Positions 25,463 to 36,239 of a DNA stretch of 64,000 nt are shown here, in pieces (positions within the stretch are counted from its first letter, which is position 1; each line of letters opens with the position of its first letter). Both the position numbers and the translations under genes were made by a program. The stretch is from Otatea glauca (Eukaryota > Streptophyta > Magnoliopsida > Poales > Poaceae), in NCBI GenBank assembly GCA_036346275.1, contig CM070725.1:44144104-44208103 (forward strand), written 5' to 3'. The notes under the pieces were generated by a model. It was not told where the DNA came from. It saw nothing but the letters and a program-made list of their open reading frames with translations, and searched no databases.

Positions 25463-25828
25463 TTACTCGGCTCCGGCGTCGCCCGCAGCGGCGGTGGCGG
25501 CGAGCTCCTGCTGCTGGAGGCGCTCAAGGGCCTTCTGGTGCGCCCAGGTCTCGAGGGTGAGGTCGGGCTTGGCGTTGAGGCCGACGCCGAGGATGATGAC
25601 GGTGAGGAAGGAGGTGACGTAGCAGGGCAGCTCCCAGTCCTCCCACTTCCGCGACTCCCCGGGCGGCGGCGGCGGCCGGTTGAAGAGGTACCCCTTGGGC
25701 CCCTCCTCGTGCCCCGCCGTCGTCCAACGCCCCGAACCGTCCCCTCCCCCACCACGCACGCGCCACGCCGCGCGGAGTCGCGCGCGCAGCATGCCCCCCG
25801 CCGCCGCGGTCGTCGAGATCGCCCGCAT
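25463..25828 (-). CDS. ESSS: Mitochondrial complex I subunit, ESSS/NDUFB11 type
   Basis: 121 residues, single exon, ATG at 25828. The protein is an accessory membrane-arm subunit of respiratory NADH dehydrogenase in the mitochondrial inner membrane. Residues 1-35 are rich in Ala and Arg without acids until late, fitting a presequence. Residues 46-60 hold G-Y-L-F-N-R followed by five prolines and G-E-S-R, then K-W-E-D-W-E-L-P. One membrane helix spans about 69-84. After it comes the conserved A-K-P-D-L-T-x-E-T-W-A-H-Q-K-A-L-E-R-L segment and a loose Ala-rich tail. This matches the plant ESSS subunits in length and order, as I know the family. The frame is intact, unlike all retroelement frames nearby. 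Start choice: the alternative Met13 would shorten the presequence. The stop TAA is followed by about 280 bp of T-rich sequence suitable as 3' UTR. Confidence 0.85.
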   Translation of the reverse strand: MRAISTTAAAGGMLRARLRAAWRVRGGGGDGSGRWTTAGHEEGPKGYLFNRPPPPPGESRKWEDWELPCYVTSFLTVIILGVGLNAKPDLTLETWAHQKALERLQQQELAATAAAGDAGAE

Positions 25829-25953
25829 CGAAGCTCTCCGGTGGGTGTGTGTCGCCTGCGAGATTGGAGAGGAGTTGTGCTACACTGCTACTGCTGCGGT
25901 GCGGAGACTAGAGAGAAGGGTGGAATCTGGAGACATGGCTTTGTGAAGTTGAT

Positions 25954-26038
25954 TGGGCTAGTAGTTTACTGGGCTCAAATGAAAAAAAATAGTGATTTTA
26001 CTGGGCCGAGATTTCTCCAAAGAAGATTTTAGTGGGCC
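25954..26038 (-). promoter_or_regulatory. Cluster of four site II (TGGGCY) elements upstream of ESSS
   Basis: TGGGCT at 25954 and 25970, TGGGCC at 26002 and 26033, all within 85 bp and 126-210 bp upstream of the ATG. Site II motifs bind TCP factors and are enriched in promoters of plant nuclear genes for oxidative phosphorylation, which independently supports the gene call. Confidence 0.75.
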
Positions 26039-26039
26039 G

Positions 26040-26619
26040 GCTGAGAGGCTTGTGACTTGTGACCGAGTTTCTCCGCGTGCAGCTGTCTGTACTGTCTACG
26101 CCCGTTCGGAACTCGTGAATTTTATCTTTACCGTATATAAATACGAGTTGTCGGATGGTCACCTATATATAAATACAAATTGATAGTGATCGTCTGTTCT
26201 TTCTCTCTAAGAAGAAAAACAGCAAGTTGACGTATAGACCATAAATAAAAAAAAACTAACTGTATCTTTTTTTTCCGTCCACACGTGCTCCTCAGACCAT
26301 TACCCGCTTTTATCTCTCGTAGAAACTCAAAAGTGTAATTTTATTTTTTAAAATATATGGTATGATTTGATTATTTAGTTAAAAGATATATTTCCGTTGC
26401 AAGATAAGGGCATTTAACTAGTTTTATGAAATTTTCACAAAATTTTAACAAAAAATTATGTACGAATAAGAAAATGTTCTAAATAAGGCCTACGAAGAGT
26501 ACGTTGCAATAGCACTGTAGAAATATGGCATTCCAAAGCTGTCCTTTTTGTTGAAGATGTTTTGCTTTGATCTGCAAAAATGCCTAGTAACCGCAAGAAA
26601 GAGTGGTCCATTGCAAGCA
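26040..26619. other. Distal upstream region of ESSS
   Basis: No gene. A CACGTG G-box stands at 26282-26287 and two TATATAAATAC words lie near 26134 and 26164, of unknown meaning. Confidence 0.4.
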
Positions 26620-28005
26620 TGGGCCATTGCTCATATCGTCAGCTATTGGAGTGTCTAGAAGAGCAGTACTACAATTACTCGAAAATTTTGGTGACAAATC
26701 TAGGGATTTTTTATCGGTTTTTAAACTTTTATGGCCGGATTTGACCGAATTTGATCCAATAACCCTTAAGAAAGTCATCTTCCACGAAAATTTGTTGAAA
26801 AATCGAATTTTTGATACATTTTAAAATTTTGGTAGAAATACTGTTAGATTTTTATAAAATTGTAAAAGCTTGATAATAACCTTAAAATTTTATGTTACTA
26901 TTTTTAGTAGTGTACGATCATACAAAAAAATTTTGAAAATAATTTAACTTCATTTGTTATCTTTAAAATATCAAAAACAGAATGAACATAATTGGGACAA
27001 TAACTTTGTCAGAATTTTATAAATTTTCTCAAGTGTGATCATAATCCAAAATTTTTATGAGATCTTAATAATTTTCTCAGTACCATTCTATAAAATTTTC
27101 AACCTTTTTTGTTTACTCAATCAAATCTATGTATGCATTGAACTTCATTTGTTATATTTCAAAAATCAACAAGAGAAAGAACATAAATGGTACATTGCCT
27201 TGTAAGAATTTTATAAATTAACTGAAGTGTGATCATGATTCAAAATTTTTATGAAATCTTAAGCATTTCCTTAGCACCCTTTCATAAAAATTTCAAAATT
27301 ATAAATCTTTTTTGATTGCTAAAGCAAATCTATGTATTGATCATTAGGCTTTTATCAGGACGTAACACTGTCAGAATTTTTGAAAATTATTGAAGCTTGA
27401 TCATCATCTAAAAATTTTATAAAAACATTAATGATATATCAAGACGATCCACAATTTTTTTAATATTTTCTAATGTGGTTTGAACTATTTTTTATTTTGT
27501 TCAAGTTTGCCGGTAAGGCTTTTAACATGCCAGTAGCACTGTCCGAATTTTTAAAAATTCATGAAATTTTATCACCACTTGAAAATTTTATGAGAATATT
27601 AGTGATATGTCAGAACTACGCACAAAAAATTTCTAACCTCGTTTGTTCCTTTTTTTTCATTCGGTTCAAATTTGCAAGTCATCGTTTTATCAAGACAGTA
27701 GTAATGATTGAATTTTTAAAATTTTCTCAGATTTGATAATCATCTAAATTTTTATGAGAACATCATTGATATGTCAGTAACCTCCAGAAAAAATTTCAAA
27801 ATTTTTCGACGTCGTTTGAGCTATTTTTCGCTCGGTGCAAATTCACTAAAATCTTGGCAAATCTCATTGAGATTTCGGGAATTTCACCCGAAATTTCGTT
27901 TTCCCCGGTAGAAATAAAATCGGATTTGAATTTCGGCCGAGATTTGCCCGAAATTCCAAGATCTCGGAATTCGGTCACCAACAAAATTTAATTCAAAACG
28001 AAATT
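26620..28005 (+). repeat. AT-rich modular repeat, copy 1
   Basis: Composed of about six diverged units of roughly 160 bp, each with a variant of (A)CAGTAGCACTGTCAGAATTTT followed by TGATCAT and AAAATTTTATGAGA-like words (near 26842, 27005, 27205, 27370, 27535, 27705). It begins and ends with CG-containing flanks rich in ACCGAATTT and CCGAAATT. Copies 2 (54810) and 3 (59230, inverted) have the same order. Probably a non-autonomous transposon; class not determined. Confidence 0.65.
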
Positions 28006-30077
28006 TAAATCCTTAAGTAGTACCAAACAATAGGCTGTCAAGTTCATTGAAGGAATAACAAAAAAGGGACAAGTTGTGAATAGCAGCTTGGCAATGAAGA
28101 GCAGCAAAAATGGTAGAGACTGCAAGCGGTCAGTACCATCCCAGACCCACAATTACGGATTTGGATCCTCTCACGTGCGGAAGGTAAGTCAGACAAGCAC
28201 AGTAGTGCGACTTTCGATGATTCTAGGCCGTCCGATCAGAAAAGGAACGGTTGGGGTTAGATGCTACTTCCGATGATCTAGGTCTTCGGTACAGTACTTT
28301 GTGCTACAGAGGAGCCGGTTCCTAACTTCCTATAATTACACCCGAAGTCGTTTGTGCGAGTCAGCAATCTCTCCAAGTAAAATGAATCCGGTCAAGCTTC
28401 GTTTGGCCGTGTTGAAACTTCGAATCCTCCTCGCTGTTGTCATCTCTGCTGTGTCTGTGACTGCCTCTCCGCTCATGTCTTGGTTGGGGCATGGGACATG
28501 TGAGGCTTATGTCAGATGATTAGGAATTTAGGATCTAGGGTCCTCTGTAGAATTACGAAAAGATAGAACACAGGAGCATGATTAAGTAGAGAAATTATTA
28601 TTATGAACAGAAAAAAATATTTACTAAAAGATGGTAGTGATGGTGGTTCATCTGCTATCCCGCCACTACCTTGTTTCATAAGGCAACGGATGCCAATATG
28701 TGGGTCCAGTCCACAAGTCTACAGGATGTAAAACAATTAGGGAGAACGTGGAGAAAAACTTGCTCAACTCCTAAAGAACTGTGTATGGAATATAGAGCAA
28801 AACTTGCTACCTTCCTAACGAATTGATTGATGTTAGTTGTATGGAATAATATATCATGAGCTTATTAAATTTTACAAGCACGTTATTGATCAAAGACCAG
28901 CATGAAGGATAAAAATAGCAAGTCTCAATTCAAGTGAGGTTTGTTGTTTAAGAAATTAGAGTTACAATATACTTGAAAAAAAAAATCAAATATCCATATA
29001 TATGATCGTGTGAGCATAGCTTTTTCCTCGAACAAAGAAACCGTGATCTTTCCAAGGAACTTCTCTGTGAAATAGATCCTCATCATGAAACATATTATTT
29101 AAAAATTGTTGCACATAACATCTGTAAGTTTGAACTTGCCATCCTCTTATATAAAAACATGCGATGGGAAAGTTCATTAGTGTATCACTATTAGCGAGAT
29201 TTAGGATACATTGCAAAGCATGGAGCACTCTCCAACGTTGACCAAAAAGCGATGGCGGAGGTTTCATTGATTTGGTGGTTCATTCACCCTCTTACCTCTC
29301 ATTCCATACCTAAAAAAACTCTCTAACAAAAATAGGAGAAAAAATACCTCTCAATAAATAAATTAGTTTATTTTATTCTTATCCCAACAACCTCCTCACT
29401 CTTCTCAACAATTTGACAGTGTGTGGTAGCGAAGTCAAGGCCTGCACCGCAGTGCAGGAGTGATGCTACAAAGGGCAGAGCTCGGTCGAGCAAGGCGGCA
29501 GGGCCGAGGGCCTGGAGCAAACCATGCCCACTGGCACCAACTCAAAATACTAGGGTGACATAATTTGTTTATCCATAGCAAAGCACATGCATTGAACTAG
29601 CTAGTGTTACAAGAATGAATTCAGATTAGAATACAACCCCAATCAAGATAAAATTGTCCATTTGGGGCACGCATGCTACTCTATTTATGCTTATCTAAGA
29701 GATGGCAGTTAATACCTGCTACATACACCTTTTTTTCTTCATGCACATGTCTTTGTTAAGTCTTGAACTATCCCGTTCTTTGTTCAACCGTAAGTTGCCA
29801 GATACGTCAATAATCGCTCTCACGTTAAAATTTATTGTATTTTCCGACCAATTTATCTGCCCGAGGCTTATAAAACCATATGACTTGTCGTGATTGTCCA
29901 AACTTGGTCATCTCTTGATCTTAACTAGTTGTCATTAGCTCCCGACCAATTTCTTGCTAAAGGGGTTAAGACTCCTTTTGAATGGTGGTTATAGCCACAA
30001 CCTTAATGTTAGGTAAGCCCTTAATATATAGGCTTACTCTTTAGAGAGACTTTGATTGTGAAATATTGATCTAGCCA
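28006..30077. other. Intergenic DNA
   Basis: Only short frames on both strands, such as 28301-28519 and 28986-29267, without recognisable motifs. No RNA gene recognised. Confidence 0.4.
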
Positions 30078-30686
30078 ATAATCTAGAGTAAATTTCACAA
30101 AACTACAGGTTTCTTGTACAAACTATCAGAAAACTATAGATTTTAGCTTATATTTCACAAAACTATAGATTTTAGAAGAACTTGTTTCACAAAACTACAG
30201 GTTTTTTGTATAAACTATCAGAAAACTATAGATTTTAGCTTCTATTTCACAAAACTACAGATTTGAGAAGAACTTATACTATAAAACTACAGGTTTAGAA
30301 GAACTTGTTTAACAAAACTACAGGTTTTAGAATTTTTCGTTTCTTGTAACGGGTCTGACAGTGTGGGCCCACATAGCGGTCTCACACACCCTCATTTCCC
30401 GTTTCACTCACGCGTGAGCCTATCATGTGGGTCTAGACTGTCAGACCCATTATAAAAATAGTTAATTCTAAAACCTGTAGTTTTGTGATACAAGTTCTCC
30501 TAAATCTGTAGTTTTGTGAAATAGAAGCTAAAATTTGTAGTTTTGTGATAATTTATACAAGAAATCTGTAGTTTTGTGAAACAAGTTCCTGTAAAATATG
30601 TAGTTTTGTGAAATAAACAAAAATCTGTAGTTTTTTTATAGTTTGTAAAAAAACTTATAGTTTTATGAAATTTACTCGATAATCTA
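30078..30686. mobile_element. Foldback-type DNA element with 8-bp flanking repeats
   Basis: Two long arms (about 30086-30336 and 30440-30677) are reverse complements built of repeated TTTCACAAAACTACAG words. A central pair, GGGTCTGACAGT and ACTGTCAGACCC, continues the palindrome. The tips are GAGTAAATTTCA and TGAAATTTACTC, a perfect 12-bp pair. Outside them ATAATCTA occurs at 30078-30085 and 30679-30686, with one extra G on the right, as expected for an 8-9 bp target duplication (Mutator- or foldback-like). No coding capacity. Confidence 0.72.
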
Positions 30687-31396
30687 TTTCTAGCTGGGAT
30701 CTACGCAGATGGTCGGAAATTTGGACTGAAATCCTGATCCAAGTGTGTGTGGTGGCCATGGCTAGTAGTGCACCATACAGCCTTGTTCATTCATACGTTG
30801 GTGGAGCAGAACAGGTGAAGCATTTAACAATGGGTTGAGCAGTTGGCCTAATTACTGTGTAGTATAGTGTTGGTTAAGGCACAGGACAACGGGGGGCAGG
30901 GCAACGAGGAGGGATGGACCAGGAAACGGGGCTAGTTAAGTGTTGAGAGTAATGGTATACGGACAAAATCACAATCCGATGATTATGCGGCACATCTTAA
31001 TCAGTATTCGCATGTTCGTATTTGTTTGGTCTTCGATGCATCCCTATATCCCAACAGGTCTGTAATGCATTTTAACACATGCTAGCTGATCGCTTAACAT
31101 CAACCACAACCGAACTCATATCCGATTAGGTAGCACTATATACGTTTATCAACATCTTCTCATACAAGGTAAGATCTCATTATTTCTTTTGTTTTTTTTC
31201 GACACTGCTTGTACCATCCAAACTTTAAAGCAGCAGCATTGTGATAGCCAAGTAAATCACTGGCGAGAGAGAGAAGGAACAATCATTCTTCTTTCCCTCG
31301 CCGCTTTCTCGCTCAGACAAACATCGGTACACCACAAGTATTTATCTTCTTATATAATCTATTAATCTATACTGAAAGCCCAAAACTATAGCCAAA
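30687..31396. other. Intergenic DNA
   Basis: No gene or clear repeat recognised. Confidence 0.4.
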
Positions 31397-32480
31397 GTTA
31401 ACGGAAATGCCAAATCGTATGTACTCTGTGTACATGCGGTGTCCTTACATGGGCTTTGAGAGTCGTGTTTACACTTTCACACATTTGCAAAAAAAAACCC
31501 TCCATTTTTCTCTCCTCTTTTCCTTCCTTCTCTCCCATCTCTCTCTTTCTCTCTCCTCCGGCTTGATCCCATCCCGCCCCCGTGTTGCCTGCCACGCTGC
31601 CGCCCGCTCGAGCCACTTGCCGCGTTGCTCGCCCCTCCCCCGCTCGCGCTGCCGTCGCTCGCTAAGGTAGCTTGCTGTTAAATCCGTCTCGATGCTAGAT
31701 AAATTCCAACAAGAAAATTAGGATTTGAGAGCAGAAAACGAATTGGGAAAGTAAGTTTCTGTGCTAGGTACTTTATTCTACTTAGGCTAAAACTTTGCGA
31801 ATCAATCATGATTCATTTTCTTCTAACCAAAATAGGCTTTAAAGCCTTCTATCTTTTACAGCGATGAAAAAGACCAGTAAAACGAACATGAAAATTAACT
31901 CTGTTGATTACATAACTCTGAACAGTAGGACCGACATTACAAATAACAGTAATTACTACTCTCGTTTTTGGGACGTCGGATCTCACTTAAGTCATATTTG
32001 TGATTTTGATCTCAACGCTTGGTCTACTTTAACTGAAATCGGTCACTCGTTATGTTCATTGCCAATTTTGCTGCTGACTGCAAATTTTAAACTCTTCTCT
32101 GTTTCTTTAATCCTCATAGCTCTTATCATAACACTTACGTTCTCAAAATTTTGAGGGTGACGGGCATACCCGCACCCCCTGTCCCGCCTCTTCGATGGAC
32201 GGAGAGATTTCCAGAACGGGGATGCGAGGTTTCTAATGGGTTGGTGGCGTGGCCTCAACACGGGCCGGCGCAGCTCCAATATGGCTAACGATGGGCATGG
32301 CGTGGCTCCCGATGGCTTAGAGTGGTAGTCGGTGGCTCAATGGCCGGAGCCAGGAGGGGAGAGAGAAGAGGGAGGGAAGAGAAGAAAGAGAAATATGAGG
32401 GTTTTTTTTTAAAATAGATGTATGCGCATGGATGCAGTACAAATATCAATGCACATGCATCACATCCAACGTGCATAAAT
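31397..32480. mobile_element. Possible DNA transposon with pyrimidine-rich ends
   Basis: The left side (31490-31560) runs AAAAAAAAACCCTCC into CT-rich DNA. The right side (32340-32412), read in reverse, has AAAAAAAAACCCTC followed by CT-rich DNA. The ends are therefore loosely inverted. The interior is ordinary AT-rich sequence with a 96-codon frame (31864-32154) lacking motifs. No target duplication was identified. Confidence 0.3.
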
Positions 32481-32489
32481 TATACATAT

Positions 32490-33135
32490 ATATGGGAAGG
32501 GAGATGCTACCCACGCTATACCGGAAGAATCGTCCCAACGGTATAGACACGTTTCACTTGGTTTCAATGAATTTCATCCATATTCATCGGTTTTCAAAAG
32601 AGATCCAAACTTGTTTTGATAAATTTCAATGGATTTCAAAGATGAAACTACATCTGTTTTCAAAAGACAAAATTAAAAGTTTTAGAGCATGTTTCGCAGG
32701 TTTCATCAAGTTTAAAAAAACTCAAACGAGTTTTACAAGGTTTCATCATGTTCAACAAATTTTCGTTGAGTTTCAAATATGAAACTATAAGTTTCGTCTA
32801 GTTTCAGATCTGAAACTTGATTAAAGAAATGAGTTTCTGAAGAATTTGAACTAAGTTTCAAAAGACAAAGTTCAAAGTTTCAGAGCACGTTTCACTGGTT
32901 TCAAAAGAGTTCCAAAATGGGTTTCATAAGATTTCAACAAACTTCAATGGGTTGCAAATCTGAAACTGTATCTTTCGTCTAGTTTCAAATATGAAACTTG
33001 ATTAAAAACGAGTTTAAGAAAAAATTCAACGAAGTTTGAAAAGTCAAATTTCAAACTTTTAGAGAGTTTTAACCAGTTTTATAGGAGATTTCATAAGTTT
33101 CATTCAAGTTTCGAAAGGAAACATCAAATTTCAAA
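32490..33135. repeat. Degenerate tandem repeat rich in GAAAC/GTTTC
   Basis: A block starting TTTCAAAAGACAAA at 32656, TTTCAAAAGACAAAG near 32857 and TTTGAAAAGTCAAA near 33037 recurs with a spacing of about 180-200 bp. TTTCAA, TGAAACT and GTTTCAT words fill the whole stretch. No coding potential. Confidence 0.6.
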
Positions 33136-33840
33136 AAAGTTAGAAAATCACCAGAAATCTTGTCAGCGAGCTGCACACTATCGAGCTTCACCATCACCAT
33201 GTCCATGTGGCGCACAGCCACCTCCCTCCTTCTCCTTCTCCGCTCGCCATCTCCGACTCCGGTAGACGCCACCATGGCATGCACTCTCCGCCACTTCTGC
33301 CTCTTCTTGTTGCCGCCGCCATGGCGAAGGTCACAGCGAAGGGGCGTGGCGCCTGGTCTAGCTCGTGGAGATCAAGATGCTCAAGTGGTATCTGCGGAAT
33401 GAGGTGGCCGGCTAAGGGGAGCTCCTTGATGCCTACGTGGAGGCTAGCACGGCACAACACGCAAGCACGATAAGACGGAGACGCTTGCGCGGACGATGGG
33501 TGACATTGGCGTCGTGCTACTCTTCCGGGATAAGGCCTATAATGTTAAGGTGGATAAGATGGTGGTTGTGTGATTTGGGTGGTTTCACTTTTGCATAAAA
33601 TCACTAGCAGTTAAGATTCTTCGGTGAAGCTCCGCTAAGAAAAGAAACTAACTCTTTTTCTGATATGGAAAAGCCTCTTCCCGAAGTTAATTAATTAACC
33701 TCGCACCGTCGGACGTACATGCTCATATGCGAACACAGAGTTGGTACATCGTACACGGTCTTGCTACATCACACCACACCGTAGTAAATCATCTGACATC
33801 GATCAGGTTCCGATCGGACGGCTCTCGCTCTCGCTCGTGA
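33136..33840. other. GC-rich stretch, possible gene fragment
   Basis: 33150-33580 is GC-rich within AT-rich surroundings. An open frame on the plus strand ends with K-H-D-K-T-E-T-L-A-R then G-V-V-L-L-F-R-D-K and stops at TGA near 33571. No family was recognised. The rest (33575-33840) has nothing recognisable and is the 3' side of the LRR gene. Confidence 0.3.
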
Positions 33841-33847
33841 TGCACAT

Positions 33848-34987
33848 TCACGTGCACTTGCCGAGTGGGCGGCCGCAGAGGCGGCAGCTGTTGCTGGCGA
33901 AGGACTCGGCATCGAGGTGGTCGAACGGCGGGCCGGCCGGGATGGTGCCGCACAGCCGGTTGTGGCTGAGGTCGAGGTGCCCGACGTACGACGCCGAGGC
34001 CAGCGACTGCGGCACGCTGCCGGTGAGCTGGTTCCGCGACAGATCGAGCATCATGAAGTAGGACTGACTGGTGAACACGTCCGGGATGGGCCCCTCCAAG
34101 GCGTTCCGGCTCAGGTTCAGGATCCCGAGCCCCTTGTTCTGGAGCAGGCTCGCCGGAATCCGGCCGGAGACCCGGTTACTGCCGAGGTACAGCGAGGTGA
34201 GCACTCTGCCGGAGCCGAGGCTGTCCGGGATTGCACCGGTGAGCTGGTTCTCGGCGAGGTCGAGGTCGGCAAGCCGGTTCAGGGACCCCACGGACGAGGG
34301 GATGGGCCCGGAGAACCGGTTCCGGCCGAGCAGCGCGCGGCTGAGCATGGCGAGGTTGCAGAAGTCGGCCGGGATCCGGCCGGTGAGCTGGTTGTTTGTG
34401 AGGTCGAGGTGCTTCAAAGAAACGAGGGAGGTGATGGAGCATGGTACGGTGCCGGTGATGAGGTTGTCGGCGAGGTTGAGCACGGTGAGGCGGGAAAGGC
34501 TGCCGATGGACGGCGGGATCTCGCCGGTGAGGCGGTTGCCTGGGAGCTCGAGAATGCGGAGGTAGGGGAGGGAGGTGGCGACGCAGGACGGGATTGGCCC
34601 GGAGATCTGCTTCCAGTCGGCGAGGATGAGGGAGGAGAGGCTGTCGAGCCGGCAGACGGCGTCGGAGATGTAGCCGGACATGACGCCGGAGGCGGGGCGG
34701 CCAGCGGGGGCCATGACGTGGTCCTCGGCCTCGCCTCGGAGGGTGAGGTCCGCGACGCGGCCGGTGGTAGGATCGCAGCTCACGCCGTACCAGTTGGTGC
34801 AGCACTCGGTGCCCGTCCACGACGAGAACACGCCGAGGTGCGACTCCGACAGCGCCGCGCGGATCGAGAGCAGCGCGTCCCGGTCGGTAGCCGAGCACGC
34901 CGCGGTGGCTGCCGCAGCGGAGACGAGCACGGCAAGCGTGGTCAGCTTGAGGAGCGGCGTGACCGGATTTGGAGCGGGAGACGCCAT
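33848..34987 (-). CDS. DRT100: DRT100-like secreted leucine-rich-repeat protein
   Basis: 379 residues, one exon, intact. Residues 1-30 form a signal peptide with a leucine/alanine core. Residues 31-75 are the LRR N-terminal cap (L-L-S-I-R-A-A-L near 39-46, then the cysteine pair C-C-T-N-W-Y-G-V-S-C-D at 62-72). About ten plant-type LRRs with L-x-G-x-I-P spacing run from 105 to about 345. A cysteine cap follows, with Cys at 368, 371 and 378. There is no transmembrane segment or kinase, so the product should be extracellular. This layout matches DRT100 and polygalacturonase-inhibitor-like proteins. DRT100 was named from DNA-damage tolerance in a bacterial complementation screen; the true plant role is unclear. 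Two MITEs lie 153-698 bp upstream of the ATG. A 376-codon frame on the opposite strand is a GC-driven shadow. Confidence 0.93.
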   Translation of the reverse strand: MASPAPNPVTPLLKLTTLAVLVSAAAATAACSATDRDALLSIRAALSESHLGVFSSWTGTECCTNWYGVSCDPTTGRVADLTLRGEAEDHVMAPAGRPASGVMSGYISDAVCRLDSLSSLILADWKQISGPIPSCVATSLPYLRILELPGNRLTGEIPPSIGSLSRLTVLNLADNLITGTVPCSITSLVSLKHLDLTNNQLTGRIPADFCNLAMLSRALLGRNRFSGPIPSSVGSLNRLADLDLAENQLTGAIPDSLGSGRVLTSLYLGSNRVSGRIPASLLQNKGLGILNLSRNALEGPIPDVFTSQSYFMMLDLSRNQLTGSVPQSLASASYVGHLDLSHNRLCGTIPAGPPFDHLDAESFASNSCRLCGRPLGKCT

Positions 34988-35139
34988 TGCTTTTGCTCGA
35001 GTGGACGGACAGTGCCGAGTGGTGAGCTTGCAGAGCTAAGATTTTAGTAGAGGCTGGCAAGAGTGTGTAAAATGACTGTTTTGCCCTTGAGTAAGCGCGT
35101 TCGTTATGCATGAGTGGGTTATAAGTTAGCCTTTAGTAC

Positions 35140-35456
35140 TCAATCCGTTGATAAATATAAAGTTTATAGTTTGAATAATCTTGTTGAAAAATACTTCCTC
35201 TGTTGATAAATATAAAGCGTATTTTGGCTTTGCACAAGGATTAAGGTTATGGTGAAATTGAGAAAGACATGAGAGGAAATAACTTACATATCCCTCTTAA
35301 TTGTCTTGGAATATGAGAGATAATGAATAAATGCATATGATTGAGAAAGAATAAATAGGGGTATAAGTGAAAAGGCTTGTTAAATCTACATGCACACCTT
35401 ATATTTTTCAACAAGACTATTCAAACTATAGACCTTATATTTATCAACGGAGGGAG
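35140..35456. mobile_element. Stowaway-type MITE A (317 bp)
   Basis: Left end CTCAATCCGTTGATAAATAT and right end ATATTTATCAACGGAGGGAG are inverted, with TA on both outer sides (35138-35139, 35457-35458). The inverted similarity extends about 55 bp inward. The ends match the Stowaway consensus CTCCCTCCGT (Tc1/mariner-related). Confidence 0.78.
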
Positions 35457-35685
35457 TATAAGACATGCATGTAGATTTAACGAGTCTTTCCACATATACT
35501 TTTATTTATTCTCTCTCAATCATATGCATTTATTCATTACCACCTACACAAAGTATTATCTCTCATCTTTCAAGACAATTAAGAGGGATATATAAGTCAT
35601 TTTCTCTCATATTTTCCTCGATTTCACCACAACCTTAATCCTTATGCCAAGTCAAAATACGCCTTATATTTATCAACGGAGGGAG
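35195..35685. mobile_element. Stowaway-type MITE B (491 bp), interleaved with MITE A
   Basis: The left end CTTCCTCTGTTGATAAATAT pairs with the right end at 35666-35685, TA outside. Arms of about 200 bp (35195-35391 and 35463-35685) are reverse complements. The loop, 35392-35462, contains the right end of MITE A, so the two elements cross rather than nest. Confidence 0.78.
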
Positions 35686-35689
35686 TACT

Positions 35690-36239
35690 ACTGTACAGTG
35701 ATATCTAGAGCTCATGGTGCAGCGTTCACGGTGACCAAATGGCCATCTTACCCTTGGGTCAGTGAGGTTTAGGAGCCGTCTGAGTGTCCTGATGTGTTCC
35801 TTGCACCTTAGTTAGCAAGAAGACCAAGATGGGTCGATGTATGTATCAAAATATGTCTTGCGTATTACGTGTCCATGTTGGATTTAGATCCTACCGTCTA
35901 GGTGTAAAGTCATGTTTAGAAGAACCATTAAGAAAAAAATCAACCACGTGATCGACGGCAGCGGGGAATTTTGAGACGTTTATGGAACTTCCTATGGTTC
36001 ACACGTTAGTACCTTTATCGTTCTGGTCCACGATCTGAACTTCAACCAAATGTTACTAATATAGTGCCTGTGTTAACGCTACGACGGCAGTACCCCACTT
36101 ATCAATTAAATAAGAAGATAAGTATGAATACAACACTTAATAATAAAAGAGAAATTTTGAATTTTAAATGAATTTAGAAAGAAAACGAAACTAAATGGAG
36201 GTCGAATGAAAAAGCGGGCTCCCAAAGATTTTAAATCAA
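35690..36239. other. Intergenic DNA
   Basis: No gene or repeat recognised. Confidence 0.4.

Noticed and set aside
25538..26032. 164-codon frame on the plus strand over ESSS
   Set aside because: Shadow of the GC-rich ESSS coding sequence; the minus-strand product has clear family features.
33917..35047. 376-codon open frame opposite the LRR gene
   Set aside because: It mirrors the GC-rich LRR coding sequence, has no motif, and arises from codon bias on the other strand.
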